Source: Candidatus Omnitrophota bacterium
Lineage (GTDB): Bacteria; Omnitrophota; Gorgyraeia; S143-82
Assembly: GCA_027065215.1 (NCBI GenBank)
Contig: JAMOOT010000369.1
Location: 1-5,704 of the forward strand
DNA length: 5,704 nucleotides
Direction of reading: 5' to 3'
The translations under genes and the position numbers were made by a program. The stretch's first letter is position 1. Every line of letters starts with the position of its first letter. Positions 1-5,432 of this stretch are shown one piece after another. The notes beneath the pieces were generated by a model that was not told where the DNA came from, ran no database searches, and saw nothing but the letters and a program-made list of their open reading frames with translations.

Positions 1-1
1 T

Positions 2-379
2 ATAGGGACCTGCACCAATGGAAGGCTTTCGGACCTGAGAGAGGCGGCCAAGATAGTGAGGGGTAGAAAGGTTTCTCCCAATGTTAGATTTATCGTCGCG
101 CCCGCTTCACGGGAAGTGCTTCTCAAGGCAATAGATGAGGGAATAATAAGGACCTTTGTTGAGGCCGGTGCGGCAGTAGTTACCCCGGGCTGTGGCCCAT
201 GTGTTGGGACTCATAATGGTGTGCCCGCAGATGGGGAGAAGGTCCTCTCTACTGCAAATCGAAATTTTAAAGGCCGAATGGGTAATCCCAATGCCTTTAT
301 TTATTTAGGATCACCTTTAGTGGCAGCAGCCACGGCGTTGGAGGGAAAGATAGCGGATCCCCGGAAATACTTGGATTAG
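2..379 (+). CDS. leuC: 3-isopropylmalate dehydratase large subunit / homoaconitase family, C-terminal part
   Basis: This is the last 125 residues of an aconitase-superfamily [4Fe-4S] hydro-lyase; the start lies outside the window. LeuC isomerises 2- to 3-isopropylmalate in leucine synthesis with the small subunit LeuD; homoaconitase paralogues act in lysine or coenzyme B pathways. Seen directly: the fragment opens with IGTCTNGR, whose Cys (codon 11-13) is the first cluster ligand. CGPC follows, with its two Cys codons at 191-193 and 200-202, giving the usual three cluster cysteines. Next come NRNFKGRMGNPNAFIYLGSP and an Ala-rich stretch ending IADPRKYLD, the standard family C-terminus. About 120 residues after the first cluster Cys is normal for LeuC, so the 3' end is intact. 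No leuD follows; the next gene is convergent. The LeuC versus homoaconitase choice cannot be settled from this fragment. Confidence 0.9.
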   Translation: MGTCTNGRLSDLREAAKIVRGRKVSPNVRFIVAPASREVLLKAIDEGIIRTFVEAGAAVVTPGCGPCVGTHNGVPADGEKVLSTANRNFKGRMGNPNAFIYLGSPLVAAATALEGKIADPRKYLD

Positions 380-582
380 AATTTTACTCGGGCCCCAATC
401 GTATTGGGATTGTCCAGGAGATAGTTTAGTGTTCTATTGTAGGCAGCGTTTGCTTTGCTATTGATAGTGTTCCTGGCAATCAACATAGCCGTGACGAGTG
501 CCATAAATACGAGTAGATATTCAATTATTGCTTGGCCTGTATGTTTCAACTGTGTTTTTTGAATAGAAATTTTTTCTTTCAT
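376..582 (-). CDS. small prepilin-like protein with class III (Flp/TadE-type) signal
   Basis: A 68-residue protein starting at ATG 582-580. Residues 1-15 are short, basic and polar. G16-QAIIEY follows, then a hydrophobic stretch to about residue 36 and a polar tail rich in Asn. Cleavage after Gly16 would give a mature protein of 52 residues with Glu at +5, the arrangement recognised by prepilin peptidases in Flp pilins, TadE-like pseudopilins and archaeal class III prepilins. The likely role is an inner-membrane-anchored (pseudo)pilin subunit; the assembly genes are not in the window. The frame stays open to an ATG at 606, but I chose Met 582. AAAGGAG (600-594) lies between the two ATGs, and the predicted transcript start falls at about 604, inside the upstream ATG. 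The stop TAA (378-376) overlaps the leuC TAG (377-379). Which pilin family it belongs to is not determined. Confidence 0.72.
   Translation of the reverse strand: MKEKISIQKTQLKHTGQAIIEYLLVFMALVTAMLIARNTINSKANAAYNRTLNYLLDNPNTIGARVKF
394..408. other. short hairpin CCCAAT-CGT-ATTGGG between convergent genes
   Basis: Perfect 6-bp inverted repeat with a 3-base loop, 15 bases past the leuC stop and inside the last codons of the convergent pilin-like gene. Neither strand shows a T run after it, so it is not a classical intrinsic terminator. It is the only stem I see near this convergence point and might stall polymerase from either side, or it may simply be coding sequence. Confidence 0.25.
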
Positions 583-593
583 AATGTTAATTA

Positions 594-600
594 CTCCTTT
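594..600 (-). promoter_or_regulatory. ribosome binding site of the pilin-like gene
   Basis: AAAGGAG on the minus strand, 11 bases before ATG 582. It overlaps codons 3-5 of the longer reading frame from ATG 606, so it decides the start in favour of the shorter protein. Confidence 0.6.
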
Positions 601-610
601 GATCAATTAA

Positions 611-639
611 AGTATACTCCAGATTTGGGTTTTAATCAG
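611..639 (-). promoter_or_regulatory. candidate promoter of the pilin-like gene
   Basis: On the minus strand TATACT (616-611) matches the sigma-70 -10 element at five of six bases. CTGATT (639-634) lies 17 bp upstream and is a poor -35 (three of six). Transcription would start near 604, leaving about 22 bases before ATG 582, enough for the AAAGGAG site. Confidence 0.4.
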
Positions 640-649
640 ATGAAATATA

Positions 650-669
650 GGAAATTGTAGGAGATTGTA
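650..669 (+). repeat. tandem 10-mer, one mismatch
   Basis: GGAAATTGTA is followed directly by GGAGATTGTA. It lies upstream of both divergent promoters. It is too short to assign a role. I see nothing else worth naming between 607 and 750 apart from the pilin promoter and the distal inverted-repeat arm. Confidence 0.3.
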
Positions 670-754
670 GTGAAGATAGAGTGGAGTTATTTCTATTCAA
701 ATTTGTTCCAATTAGACCGGAATGATTTTGCTTTATTGTCGAATTTGTTAAAAA

Positions 755-778
755 CTTGTCTTGATTTTTCTTGACAAG
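755..778. promoter_or_regulatory. inverted repeat CTTGTC-N12-GACAAG over the -35 element
   Basis: Two 6-base arms, 755-760 and 773-778, sit 18 bp apart; the right arm overlaps TTGACA of the metE promoter. Direct copies of TCTTGA at 759-764 and 769-774 lie within it, one helical turn apart. The position suits an operator for an unidentified regulator, but part of the symmetry comes from the -35 itself. Confidence 0.3.
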
Positions 779-798
779 ATGCAATCTGAAAGTACAAT
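771..798 (+). promoter_or_regulatory. strong sigma-70-type promoter for the metE-nrdD-nrdG unit
   Basis: TTGACA (771-776, six of six) and TACAAT (793-798, five of six) are separated by 16 bp. Transcription should start near 805, giving a leader of about 107 bases before the metE ATG. NrdR-like box 1 covers the -10 element and predicted start, so a bound repressor would block polymerase. This is the only convincing plus-strand promoter seen before metE or nrdD. Confidence 0.7.
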
Positions 799-807
799 AT
801 ATAGTGG
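792..807 (+). promoter_or_regulatory. NrdR box 1
   Basis: GTACAATATATAGTGG matches 13 of 16 positions of the NrdR consensus acaCwAtATaTwGtgt, including the whole central core. It covers the -10 TACAAT and extends across the predicted transcription start. NrdR is the ATP-cone repressor of ribonucleotide reductase genes in most bacteria and binds paired boxes. The second box starts 32 bp downstream. Confidence 0.68.
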
Positions 808-818
808 TTGGTTGCTAT

Positions 819-911
819 ATGAGACACAATATCTTGTGGAAAACTTCTTTGGTATCTGTTGATTTTTTGTGGATTTTGGTGGCAAAACTTGTGAACAAAA
901 GGGGGACGTAG
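819..911 (+). CDS. possible 30-codon leader ORF ending next to metE
   Basis: ATG at 819 opens a 30-codon frame starting MRHNILWKTS and ending VNKRGT. The middle is hydrophobic. Its TAG (909-911) ends one base before the metE ATG, in a different frame from metE. The predicted transcript would include it with only about 14 bases upstream and no clear Shine-Dalgarno, only GTGGTTGG. It has no run of Met or other regulatory codons and most of it is non-coding-like AT-rich sequence. If translated, it could couple to metE by termination and restart, since the metE ribosome site lies in its last codons. It may be chance. Confidence 0.2.
   Translation: MRHNILWKTSLVSVDFLWILVAKLVNKRGT
824..839 (+). promoter_or_regulatory. 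NrdR box 2
   Basis: ACACAATATCTTGTGG matches 14 of 16 positions of the NrdR consensus and agrees with box 1 at 12 of 16. The linker between the boxes is 16 bp (808-823), the spacing of about three helical turns known for NrdR operator pairs. Its core CACAA-TATC-TTGTG is a perfect short palindrome. Confidence 0.7.
835..898 (-). promoter_or_regulatory. three DnaA-box-like 9-mers in the leader
   Basis: On the minus strand, 843-835 reads TTTTCCACA, which fits the relaxed DnaA box TTWTNCACA fully. 898-890 reads TTGTTCACA (eight of nine) and 876-868 reads AAATCCACA (seven of nine). All share one orientation, with spacings of 33 and 22 bp. DnaA is known to act at RNR promoters, for example E. coli nrdAB, so the site is plausible, but AT-rich leaders produce such matches by chance. 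Confidence 0.3.
901..906 (+). promoter_or_regulatory. G-rich ribosome binding site of metE
   Basis: GGGGGA lies six bases before ATG 913. It pairs with the CCUCC core of 16S rRNA only partly, including G-U pairs, but no better site is present; GTAGG at 908-912 touches the start codon. nrdD has a similar pure-G site. Confidence 0.5.
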
Positions 912-912
912 G

Positions 913-3189
913 ATGCTGATTACTACGCTTGGTTTTCCGAGGATTGGGAAGAATCGGGAACTTAAGTTTCTGTTGGAGGCCTTCTGGCGGAAGGAGATTT
1001 CGGAGGAGGAATTTTTAAAGAAGGTTGAAGATTTAAAGCGGAGTAATATCTTGGCCCAGGTAAATGCTGGGGTAGAGGTGGTCCCTGTGGGAGATTTTTC
1101 CCTTTATGATTCTGTCCTTGATACGGCCTGGATGTATGGTTGTGCAGGGAAGAGGTTTAACTTTGATCCGAAGGCAAGTGATCTTGAACGCTATTTTATC
1201 TATGCCAGAGGAGATGCCAAGAATCCTGCTTTGGAGATGACCAAGTGGTTTGATACGAATTATCATTACATCGTCCCGGAGATAGATGGGCAGTTTTCTT
1301 TGCGAGATAATTGGATATTGGAAGAGTTTAAGTGGGCAAGGGAAGTCCTGAAAGGGAAAAAAGTAAGGATAAAGGTGGTTTTATTGGGTATATATACTTT
1401 TCTTAAGTTGGCAAAACCAAAGGATGAATCTCAGTTGATTGAGTGGATGAAGTCATTGGCCCCTGTTTTTTCCGAGGTGGTTTCTTCCTTGATAGAATCT
1501 GGGGCAAAGTTTATTCAGATAGATGAACCCGCTTTGGTTTATGGAAAGGATAAACGTGCAGTCAGGTTAGCGGGCAAGATCTATAATGAACTTTGGGACA
1601 TTGGCAAGAAGAAGACTCAGTTTATACTTCAGACTTATTTTAGTTCAATAGAAGAGTATTTTCCTGAAATCGTTCAGTGGGGATTTGATTGGATTGGGTT
1701 GGATATGGTAAGGGGCAGAGAGGCAAACCTTAAGGCCTTCTCTTGCACTAAGGCGGCTAAGGGTGTTGGGTTTGTCCTGGGAGTAGTAGATGGCAGGAAT
1801 GTCTGGCGTACAGACTACTCCCAGGCAGTCTCCACCCTCCGAACTTTTGCCAGAAGGGTGGGAGAAGAGAGGATTATGATTTCTCCCTCCTGTTCGCTTC
1901 AATTTGTGCCTTACTCCCTTGAAGGTGAGGATTTAGGCGAGGTCCAGCCGTATCTTGCCTTTGCGATGGAAAAGTTAGCGGAATTGAAGGAAATAAAGGC
2001 GGTCTATGATGGAGATAAAGAACTCCTTAAAAGGAATAGACGCCTGATTTCTAACTTGCAAAAGGAGGCCTTTCGTAACGATGAGGCTGTAAGGGCCAGG
2101 ATGAAGGCGTTGTCCAAGGAAGACTTTATCCGGTCGGTTCCATTTAAAAAGAGGTTTGCCTTACAGAAGAAATCCCTGAATCTTCCTTTGTTCCCTACTA
2201 CTACAATTGGAAGTTTTCCCCAGACACAAGAGGTCCGACGGATGCGTCGTCTCTATCGGACAGGTCAGATCAGTGAATTGGCCTATCAGGTCTTTATTGC
2301 TGAGAAGATAAGGGAGGTTATTAGGTTTCAAGAGGAGTTAGGCCTTGATGTTTTGGTGCATGGTGAGTTTGAGCGGACTGATATGGTCGAGTTCTTTGGG
2401 ATAAAGATGAAGGGTTTTGCCTTTACTCGCAATGGATGGGTGCAGTCTTATGGGTCCAGATGTGTGAGACCTCCGATTATCTATGGAGATATTTCTCGTC
2501 CTAATCCTATGACAGTGAGCGAGATAAGATATGCCCAAGAGCAGACAGATAAACCGGTAAAAGGTATGCTTACTGGTCCAATAACCATACTTAATTGGTC
2601 GTTTGTCCGAACAGATATCCCTCGTTGGCAGACCGCATATCAGATTGCCTTGGCCTTGAGAGATGAGGTCCTTGACCTTGAGAAGGCAGGGATAAGGATA
2701 ATTCAGGTAGATGAGCCGGCCTTAAGAGAGGGGCTTCCGCTGAAGAAACGAGAACATAAGAGGTATCTAAATTGGGCAGTCAAGGCCTTTAGGTTGGCTA
2801 CTTCTGGGGTAAGGCCTGATACCCAGATACATACCCATATGTGTTATTCTGACTTTAATGATATTATTGAGGCCATATCTGCGATGGATGCGGATGTGAT
2901 AAGTATTGAAAACGCCCGATCACGGGGAGAATTATTGGATGTGTTCAGGACATATAAGTACGATAAGTGTATTGGGCCGGGCATATACGATATACATAGT
3001 AAGAGGGTCCCTCCGATAGAGGAGATGGTGGAATTGCTTGAAGAGTGCCTGCGGAGGGGGATAAAGAAGGAACTCTTGTGGGTGAATCCTGACTGTGGAT
3101 TGAAGACCCGCGATTGGCCAGAGACTAAGCGGGCATTAGCGAATATGGTTAAAGCAGCTATGGTAATGCGGGAGCGCTATGGAGAATAA
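913..3189 (+). CDS. metE: cobalamin-independent methionine synthase
   Basis: 5-methyltetrahydropteroyltriglutamate-homocysteine methyltransferase, the cytoplasmic last step of methionine synthesis without vitamin B12. The 758 residues compare with 753 in E. coli, so the gene is full length. The N-terminal barrel opens with the typical TLGFPRIGKNRELK (residues 5-18). The catalytic C-terminal barrel starts at about residue 429 with TTTIGSFPQTQEVR. Zinc ligands are His642 and Cys644 (HTHMCY), Glu666 (ISIEN) and Cys728 (VNPDCGLKTR), matching E. coli H641, C643, E665 and C726. Glu485 and Asp600 (QVDEPALREG) match the homocysteine-binding E484 and D599. His695 (YDIHSKRVP) matches the catalytic His694. 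The upstream promoter carries NrdR-type boxes rather than a recognisable methionine, SAM or cobalamin switch. nrdD follows after 52 bases on the same strand, suggesting co-transcription with the RNR genes. Confidence 0.97.
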   Translation: MLITTLGFPRIGKNRELKFLLEAFWRKEISEEEFLKKVEDLKRSNILAQVNAGVEVVPVGDFSLYDSVLDTAWMYGCAGKRFNFDPKASDLERYFIYARGDAKNPALEMTKWFDTNYHYIVPEIDGQFSLRDNWILEEFKWAREVLKGKKVRIKVVLLGIYTFLKLAKPKDESQLIEWMKSLAPVFSEVVSSLIESGAKFIQIDEPALVYGKDKRAVRLAGKIYNELWDIGKKKTQFILQTYFSSIEEYFPEIVQWGFDWIGLDMVRGREANLKAFSCTKAAKGVGFVLGVVDGRNVWRTDYSQAVSTLRTFARRVGEERIMISPSCSLQFVPYSLEGEDLGEVQPYLAFAMEKLAELKEIKAVYDGDKELLKRNRRLISNLQKEAFRNDEAVRARMKALSKEDFIRSVPFKKRFALQKKSLNLPLFPTTTIGSFPQTQEVRRMRRLYRTGQISELAYQVFIAEKIREVIRFQEELGLDVLVHGEFERTDMVEFFGIKMKGFAFTRNGWVQSYGSRCVRPPIIYGDISRPNPMTVSEIRYAQEQTDKPVKGMLTGPITILNWSFVRTDIPRWQTAYQIALALRDEVLDLEKAGIRIIQVDEPALREGLPLKKREHKRYLNWAVKAFRLATSGVRPDTQIHTHMCYSDFNDIIEAISAMDADVISIENARSRGELLDVFRTYKYDKCIGPGIYDIHSKRVPPIEEMVELLEECLRRGIKKELLWVNPDCGLKTRDWPETKRALANMVKAAMVMRERYGE

Positions 3190-3200
3190 GGTGAGGATAT

Positions 3201-3222
3201 AAAGTCTGTGGGGGACTTTTTT
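3201..3222 (+). terminator. weak stem-loop with T run between metE and nrdD
   Basis: AAAGTC (3201-3206) pairs with GACTTT (3214-3219) around a 7-base loop, and the T run continues to 3222. The stem has only two G-C pairs and its T run is part of the stem, so it should terminate poorly. It could lower expression of nrdD relative to metE without separating them. Confidence 0.3.
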
Positions 3223-3228
3223 AAATAC

Positions 3229-3234
3229 GGGGGG
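3229..3234 (+). promoter_or_regulatory. G-rich ribosome binding site of nrdD
   Basis: GGGGGG lies seven bases before ATG 3242, the only candidate site. It supports a start at MIKYIRKRDGR, exactly where the ATP cone begins. Confidence 0.5.
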
Positions 3235-3241
3235 CTTAGAA

Positions 3242-5245
3242 ATGATTAAATATATTCGCAAGCGTGATGGCAGGTTGGAGAAGTTTAATCCAGAGAAGAT
3301 TGAAGATGCCATCTTCAAAGCAGCCCAAGCAGTAGGGGGGAAGGATAGATCGACGGCTAAAAAGATTGCCAATCAGGTGGTATCTATATTAGAGATCCTC
3401 TACAAAGGGGATCGGATTCCTACCGTTGAAGAGGTCCAGGATTTAGTGGAGAAGATGTTAATTGAGAATGGCCACGCCAAGACTGCCAAGGCCTATATCC
3501 TCTATCGCGAACAACATGCCAAAATAAGAGAAGTCCATCAACTCCTTAGGGATGCAGTGGATATGATAGACGATTATATAAATCAGAAGGATTGGAAGGT
3601 AAAAGAGAACGCTAATATGGGTTATTCCTTGCAAGGGCTTAATAATTATATCTCCACCACAGTGGCCAGTGGTTACTGGCTCACCAAGGTCTATCCCCAA
3701 GAGATTGCTGATGCTCATCGCAATGGGGATTTTCATCTCCATGATTTGGGTTCTATCAGTGTTTATTGTTGTGGCTGGGATTTAAAGGATCTGCTCTTGC
3801 GGGGTTTTGGTGGAGCATATGGGAAGGTGGAATCCAGGCCTCCTAAACACTTCCGTACTGCCTTGGGACAGATAGTGAATTTCTTTTATACATTGCAGGG
3901 TGAGGCTGCTGGCGCTCAAGCCTTCTCTAACTTCGATACCCTGTTGGCGCCGTTTGTCTATTACGACGGACTCACGTATGATCAGGTAAAGCAATATATG
4001 CAGGAATTTATATTTAACATAAATGTCCCCACTCGAGTTGGGTTCCAGACGCCTTTTACCAATATAACAATGGATTTGACTATTCCTGATATGCTCAAAG
4101 ATGAGTATGTGGTTGTAGGTGGGGAGTTGAAGAATAAGACGTATGGAGAATTTCAAAAAGAGGCTGATTGGATTAATCGAGCCTTTTGCGAGATAATGAT
4201 AGAAGGTGATGCCAAGCACAGGATATTTTCCTTCCCGATTCCGACCTATAACATAACCAAGGACTTTGATTGGGATAATCCTTTATTGGAACCGCTTTGG
4301 GAAATGACAGCAAAGTATGGCATCCCTTATTTTTCAAACTTCATAAACAGCGATATGGATCCGTCAGATGCGCGTAGTATGTGTTGTAGATTGCGGTTAG
4401 ATAATCGAGAGTTGCGTAAGCGAGGAGGAGGGCTTTTTGGTTCTAATCCTATGACGGGTTCTATTGGAGTGGTTACCCTGAATATGCCAAGGCTTGGTTA
4501 TCTGTCTAATAAAGAAGAAGACTTCTTTGCCAGATTAGACCATTTGTTAGAGTTAGCAAAGACATCCTTAGAGATAAAACGAGAGGTCTTAGAACGGTTT
4601 ACTGAGCAGGGACTTTACCCGTACTCTCGCCATTATCTCAGTGACATCAAAAAGAGGTTTGGTTCTTATTGGGCCAATCATTTTTCTACTATTGGAGTGG
4701 TTGGTATGAATGAAATGTGTTTGAACTTTTTAGGGGTCAATATTGCCCATCCAGAAGGCAAGGAATTTGCAATAAAAGTGCTTCAATATATAAGGGAGAA
4801 GATGCGCCAATTCCAGGAAGAAACAGGCCATTTCTATAACTTGGAGGCCACGCCTGCCGAAAGCACTACCTATAAGTTGGCAAGACTGGATAAGCAGATG
4901 TTTTCAGACATAATTACTCAGGGCGAAGATGAGCCGTATTATACGAATTCTTCCCAGTTGCCAGTCAATTATACCGATGATCTATTTTGGGCATTGGATC
5001 ATCAAGATGATTTGCAGACTTTATACACCGGTGGAACTGTATTTCACATATTTTTAGGAGAAAGTTTAGACAGTGGGGAGACAGTTAAGAAACTGGTGCG
5101 GGTAATATCAGAGAATTATCGCTTACCTTATTTTACGATTACACCGACCTTTACCATATGTCCGAATCACGGTTTGATTCCAGGGGCACACTTTACCTGT
5201 CCTTATGAGGAATTGGAAGAAGTTATGGAGATAAATCAGAATTAA
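3242..5245 (+). CDS. nrdD: anaerobic ribonucleoside-triphosphate reductase, catalytic body without glycyl-radical segment
   Basis: Class III RNR large protein (667 residues), which reduces ribonucleoside triphosphates to deoxy forms under anaerobic conditions. Residues about 1-95 are an ATP-cone allosteric domain (YIRKRDGRLEKFNPEKIEDA). The barrel follows, with MGYSLQGLNNYI, HLHD (from His165), Cys176-Cys177 in VYCCGWD, and SMCCRLRLD with Cys381-Cys382. The last two motifs are where the active-site cysteines of the two barrel halves are expected. A GGGLFGSNPMTGSIGVVTLN motif follows. The C-terminus starts the usual zinc motif with Cys640-PN-His643 and Cys653-Pro, then ends in YEELEEVMEINQN instead of the fourth ligand and the RVxGY glycyl-radical loop. 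Intact relatives run about 45 residues further. The missing part is encoded by the next gene, in another frame. The stop is 16 bases before that gene. On its own this protein should be inactive. Confidence 0.95.
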   Translation: MIKYIRKRDGRLEKFNPEKIEDAIFKAAQAVGGKDRSTAKKIANQVVSILEILYKGDRIPTVEEVQDLVEKMLIENGHAKTAKAYILYREQHAKIREVHQLLRDAVDMIDDYINQKDWKVKENANMGYSLQGLNNYISTTVASGYWLTKVYPQEIADAHRNGDFHLHDLGSISVYCCGWDLKDLLLRGFGGAYGKVESRPPKHFRTALGQIVNFFYTLQGEAAGAQAFSNFDTLLAPFVYYDGLTYDQVKQYMQEFIFNINVPTRVGFQTPFTNITMDLTIPDMLKDEYVVVGGELKNKTYGEFQKEADWINRAFCEIMIEGDAKHRIFSFPIPTYNITKDFDWDNPLLEPLWEMTAKYGIPYFSNFINSDMDPSDARSMCCRLRLDNRELRKRGGGLFGSNPMTGSIGVVTLNMPRLGYLSNKEEDFFARLDHLLELAKTSLEIKREVLERFTEQGLYPYSRHYLSDIKKRFGSYWANHFSTIGVVGMNEMCLNFLGVNIAHPEGKEFAIKVLQYIREKMRQFQEETGHFYNLEATPAESTTYKLARLDKQMFSDIITQGEDEPYYTNSSQLPVNYTDDLFWALDHQDDLQTLYTGGTVFHIFLGESLDSGETVKKLVRVISENYRLPYFTITPTFTICPNHGLIPGAHFTCPYEELEEVMEINQN

Positions 5246-5248
5246 CCG

Positions 5249-5256
5249 AAAGGAGG
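5249..5256 (+). promoter_or_regulatory. strong ribosome binding site of the glycyl-radical gene
   Basis: AAAGGAGG, continuing into a G run, lies five bases before ATG 5262 and four bases after the nrdD stop. It is the best Shine-Dalgarno in the window, which supports independent translation of the short gene over a frameshift artefact. Confidence 0.75.
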
Positions 5257-5261
5257 GGGGT

Positions 5262-5432
5262 ATGAAAAGAAGGTGTAAAGTCGAGGTGTTTTCTCGAGTA
5301 ACTGGTTTTTTTCGCCCGGTTCAGGAATGGAATAAAGGCAAGCAAGAAGAATTTAAAGATCGCAAGACCTTTAAGATAAAGGAGACCATTGGTGTTCCCC
5401 ATAGCAGGGATACAGAAACTGTCGTTGGTTGA
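5262..5432 (+). CDS. separately encoded glycyl-radical C-terminal segment of NrdD
   Basis: A 56-residue protein starting MKRRCKVEVFSRVTGFFRPV, then QEWNKGKQEEFKDRKTF. This is the C-terminus of class III RNR: the RVxGY/F loop with the glycine that carries the radical (Gly15, codon 5304-5306), then RPV and the GKQEEFKxRK helix that normally ends NrdD. Here it has its own ATG and strong ribosome site and lies in the +1 frame relative to nrdD. Cys5 stands where the fourth zinc ligand would be. Residues after about 40 (KETIGVPHSRDTETVVG) have no counterpart I know; 5392-5432 is the nrdG start read in another frame. The NrdD body would have to bind this piece for activity, comparable in principle to the stand-alone glycyl-radical protein GrcA (YfiD) that repairs pyruvate formate-lyase. 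The alternative is a decaying, frameshifted nrdD, but the conserved motif and ribosome site argue against it. Confidence 0.85.
   Translation: MKRRCKVEVFSRVTGFFRPVQEWNKGKQEEFKDRKTFKIKETIGVPHSRDTETVVG
5378..5384 (+). promoter_or_regulatory. ribosome binding site of nrdG
   Basis: AAAGGAG, seven bases before GTG 5392 and inside the preceding gene. It decides for GTG 5392 over TTG 5389, which would leave only four bases. Confidence 0.7.

Larger units (their letters stand above)
558..701. repeat. 13-bp perfect inverted repeat around the pilin promoter
   Basis: TTTGAATAGAAAT at 558-570, inside the 5' codons of the pilin-like gene, is the exact reverse complement of 689-701, with 118 bases between the arms. 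The pair brackets the pilin promoter and ribosome binding site. Both arms are AT-rich, so chance is possible. Confidence 0.3.

Noticed and set aside
583..606. Upstream ATG at 606 as start of the pilin-like gene
   Set aside because: The ribosome site lies downstream of it and the predicted transcript starts inside it.
835..898. Replication origin
   Set aside because: Only three DnaA-like sites of mixed quality and no dnaA, dnaN or AT-rich unwinding block nearby; the context is an RNR operon promoter.
805..912. SAM, cobalamin or T-box riboswitch in the metE leader
   Set aside because: About 107 bases with no recognisable core of any of these classes, no T-box motif and no terminator stem before the ATG.
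3198..3203. TATAAA as a -10 element for a separate nrdD promoter
   Set aside because: No -35-like sequence at a suitable distance; 3175-3180 reads CGCTAT.
3782..4219. 145-codon minus-strand frame inside nrdD
   Set aside because: Antisense shadow of a conserved gene with no family motif or ribosome site; the same holds for the other minus-strand frames at 1033-1266, 1645-1902, 2338-2538, 3136-3372, 3458-3742 and 5321-5509.
5198..5275. Simple sequencing error splitting a normal nrdD
   Set aside because: One base change would still leave about 20 unrelated residues between Cys653-Pro and the glycyl-radical segment, containing a ribosome site and ATG. This does not resemble the short CPxC linker of fused NrdD, but read support should still be checked.
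5231..5276. Stop-codon readthrough or programmed frameshift joining NrdD to the glycyl-radical piece
   Set aside because: Readthrough of TAA stays in the wrong frame and stops at 5276-5278. A +1 shift is possible only in about 11 bases (5235-5245), where I see no slippery site, and the strong ribosome site before ATG 5262 would be unnecessary.
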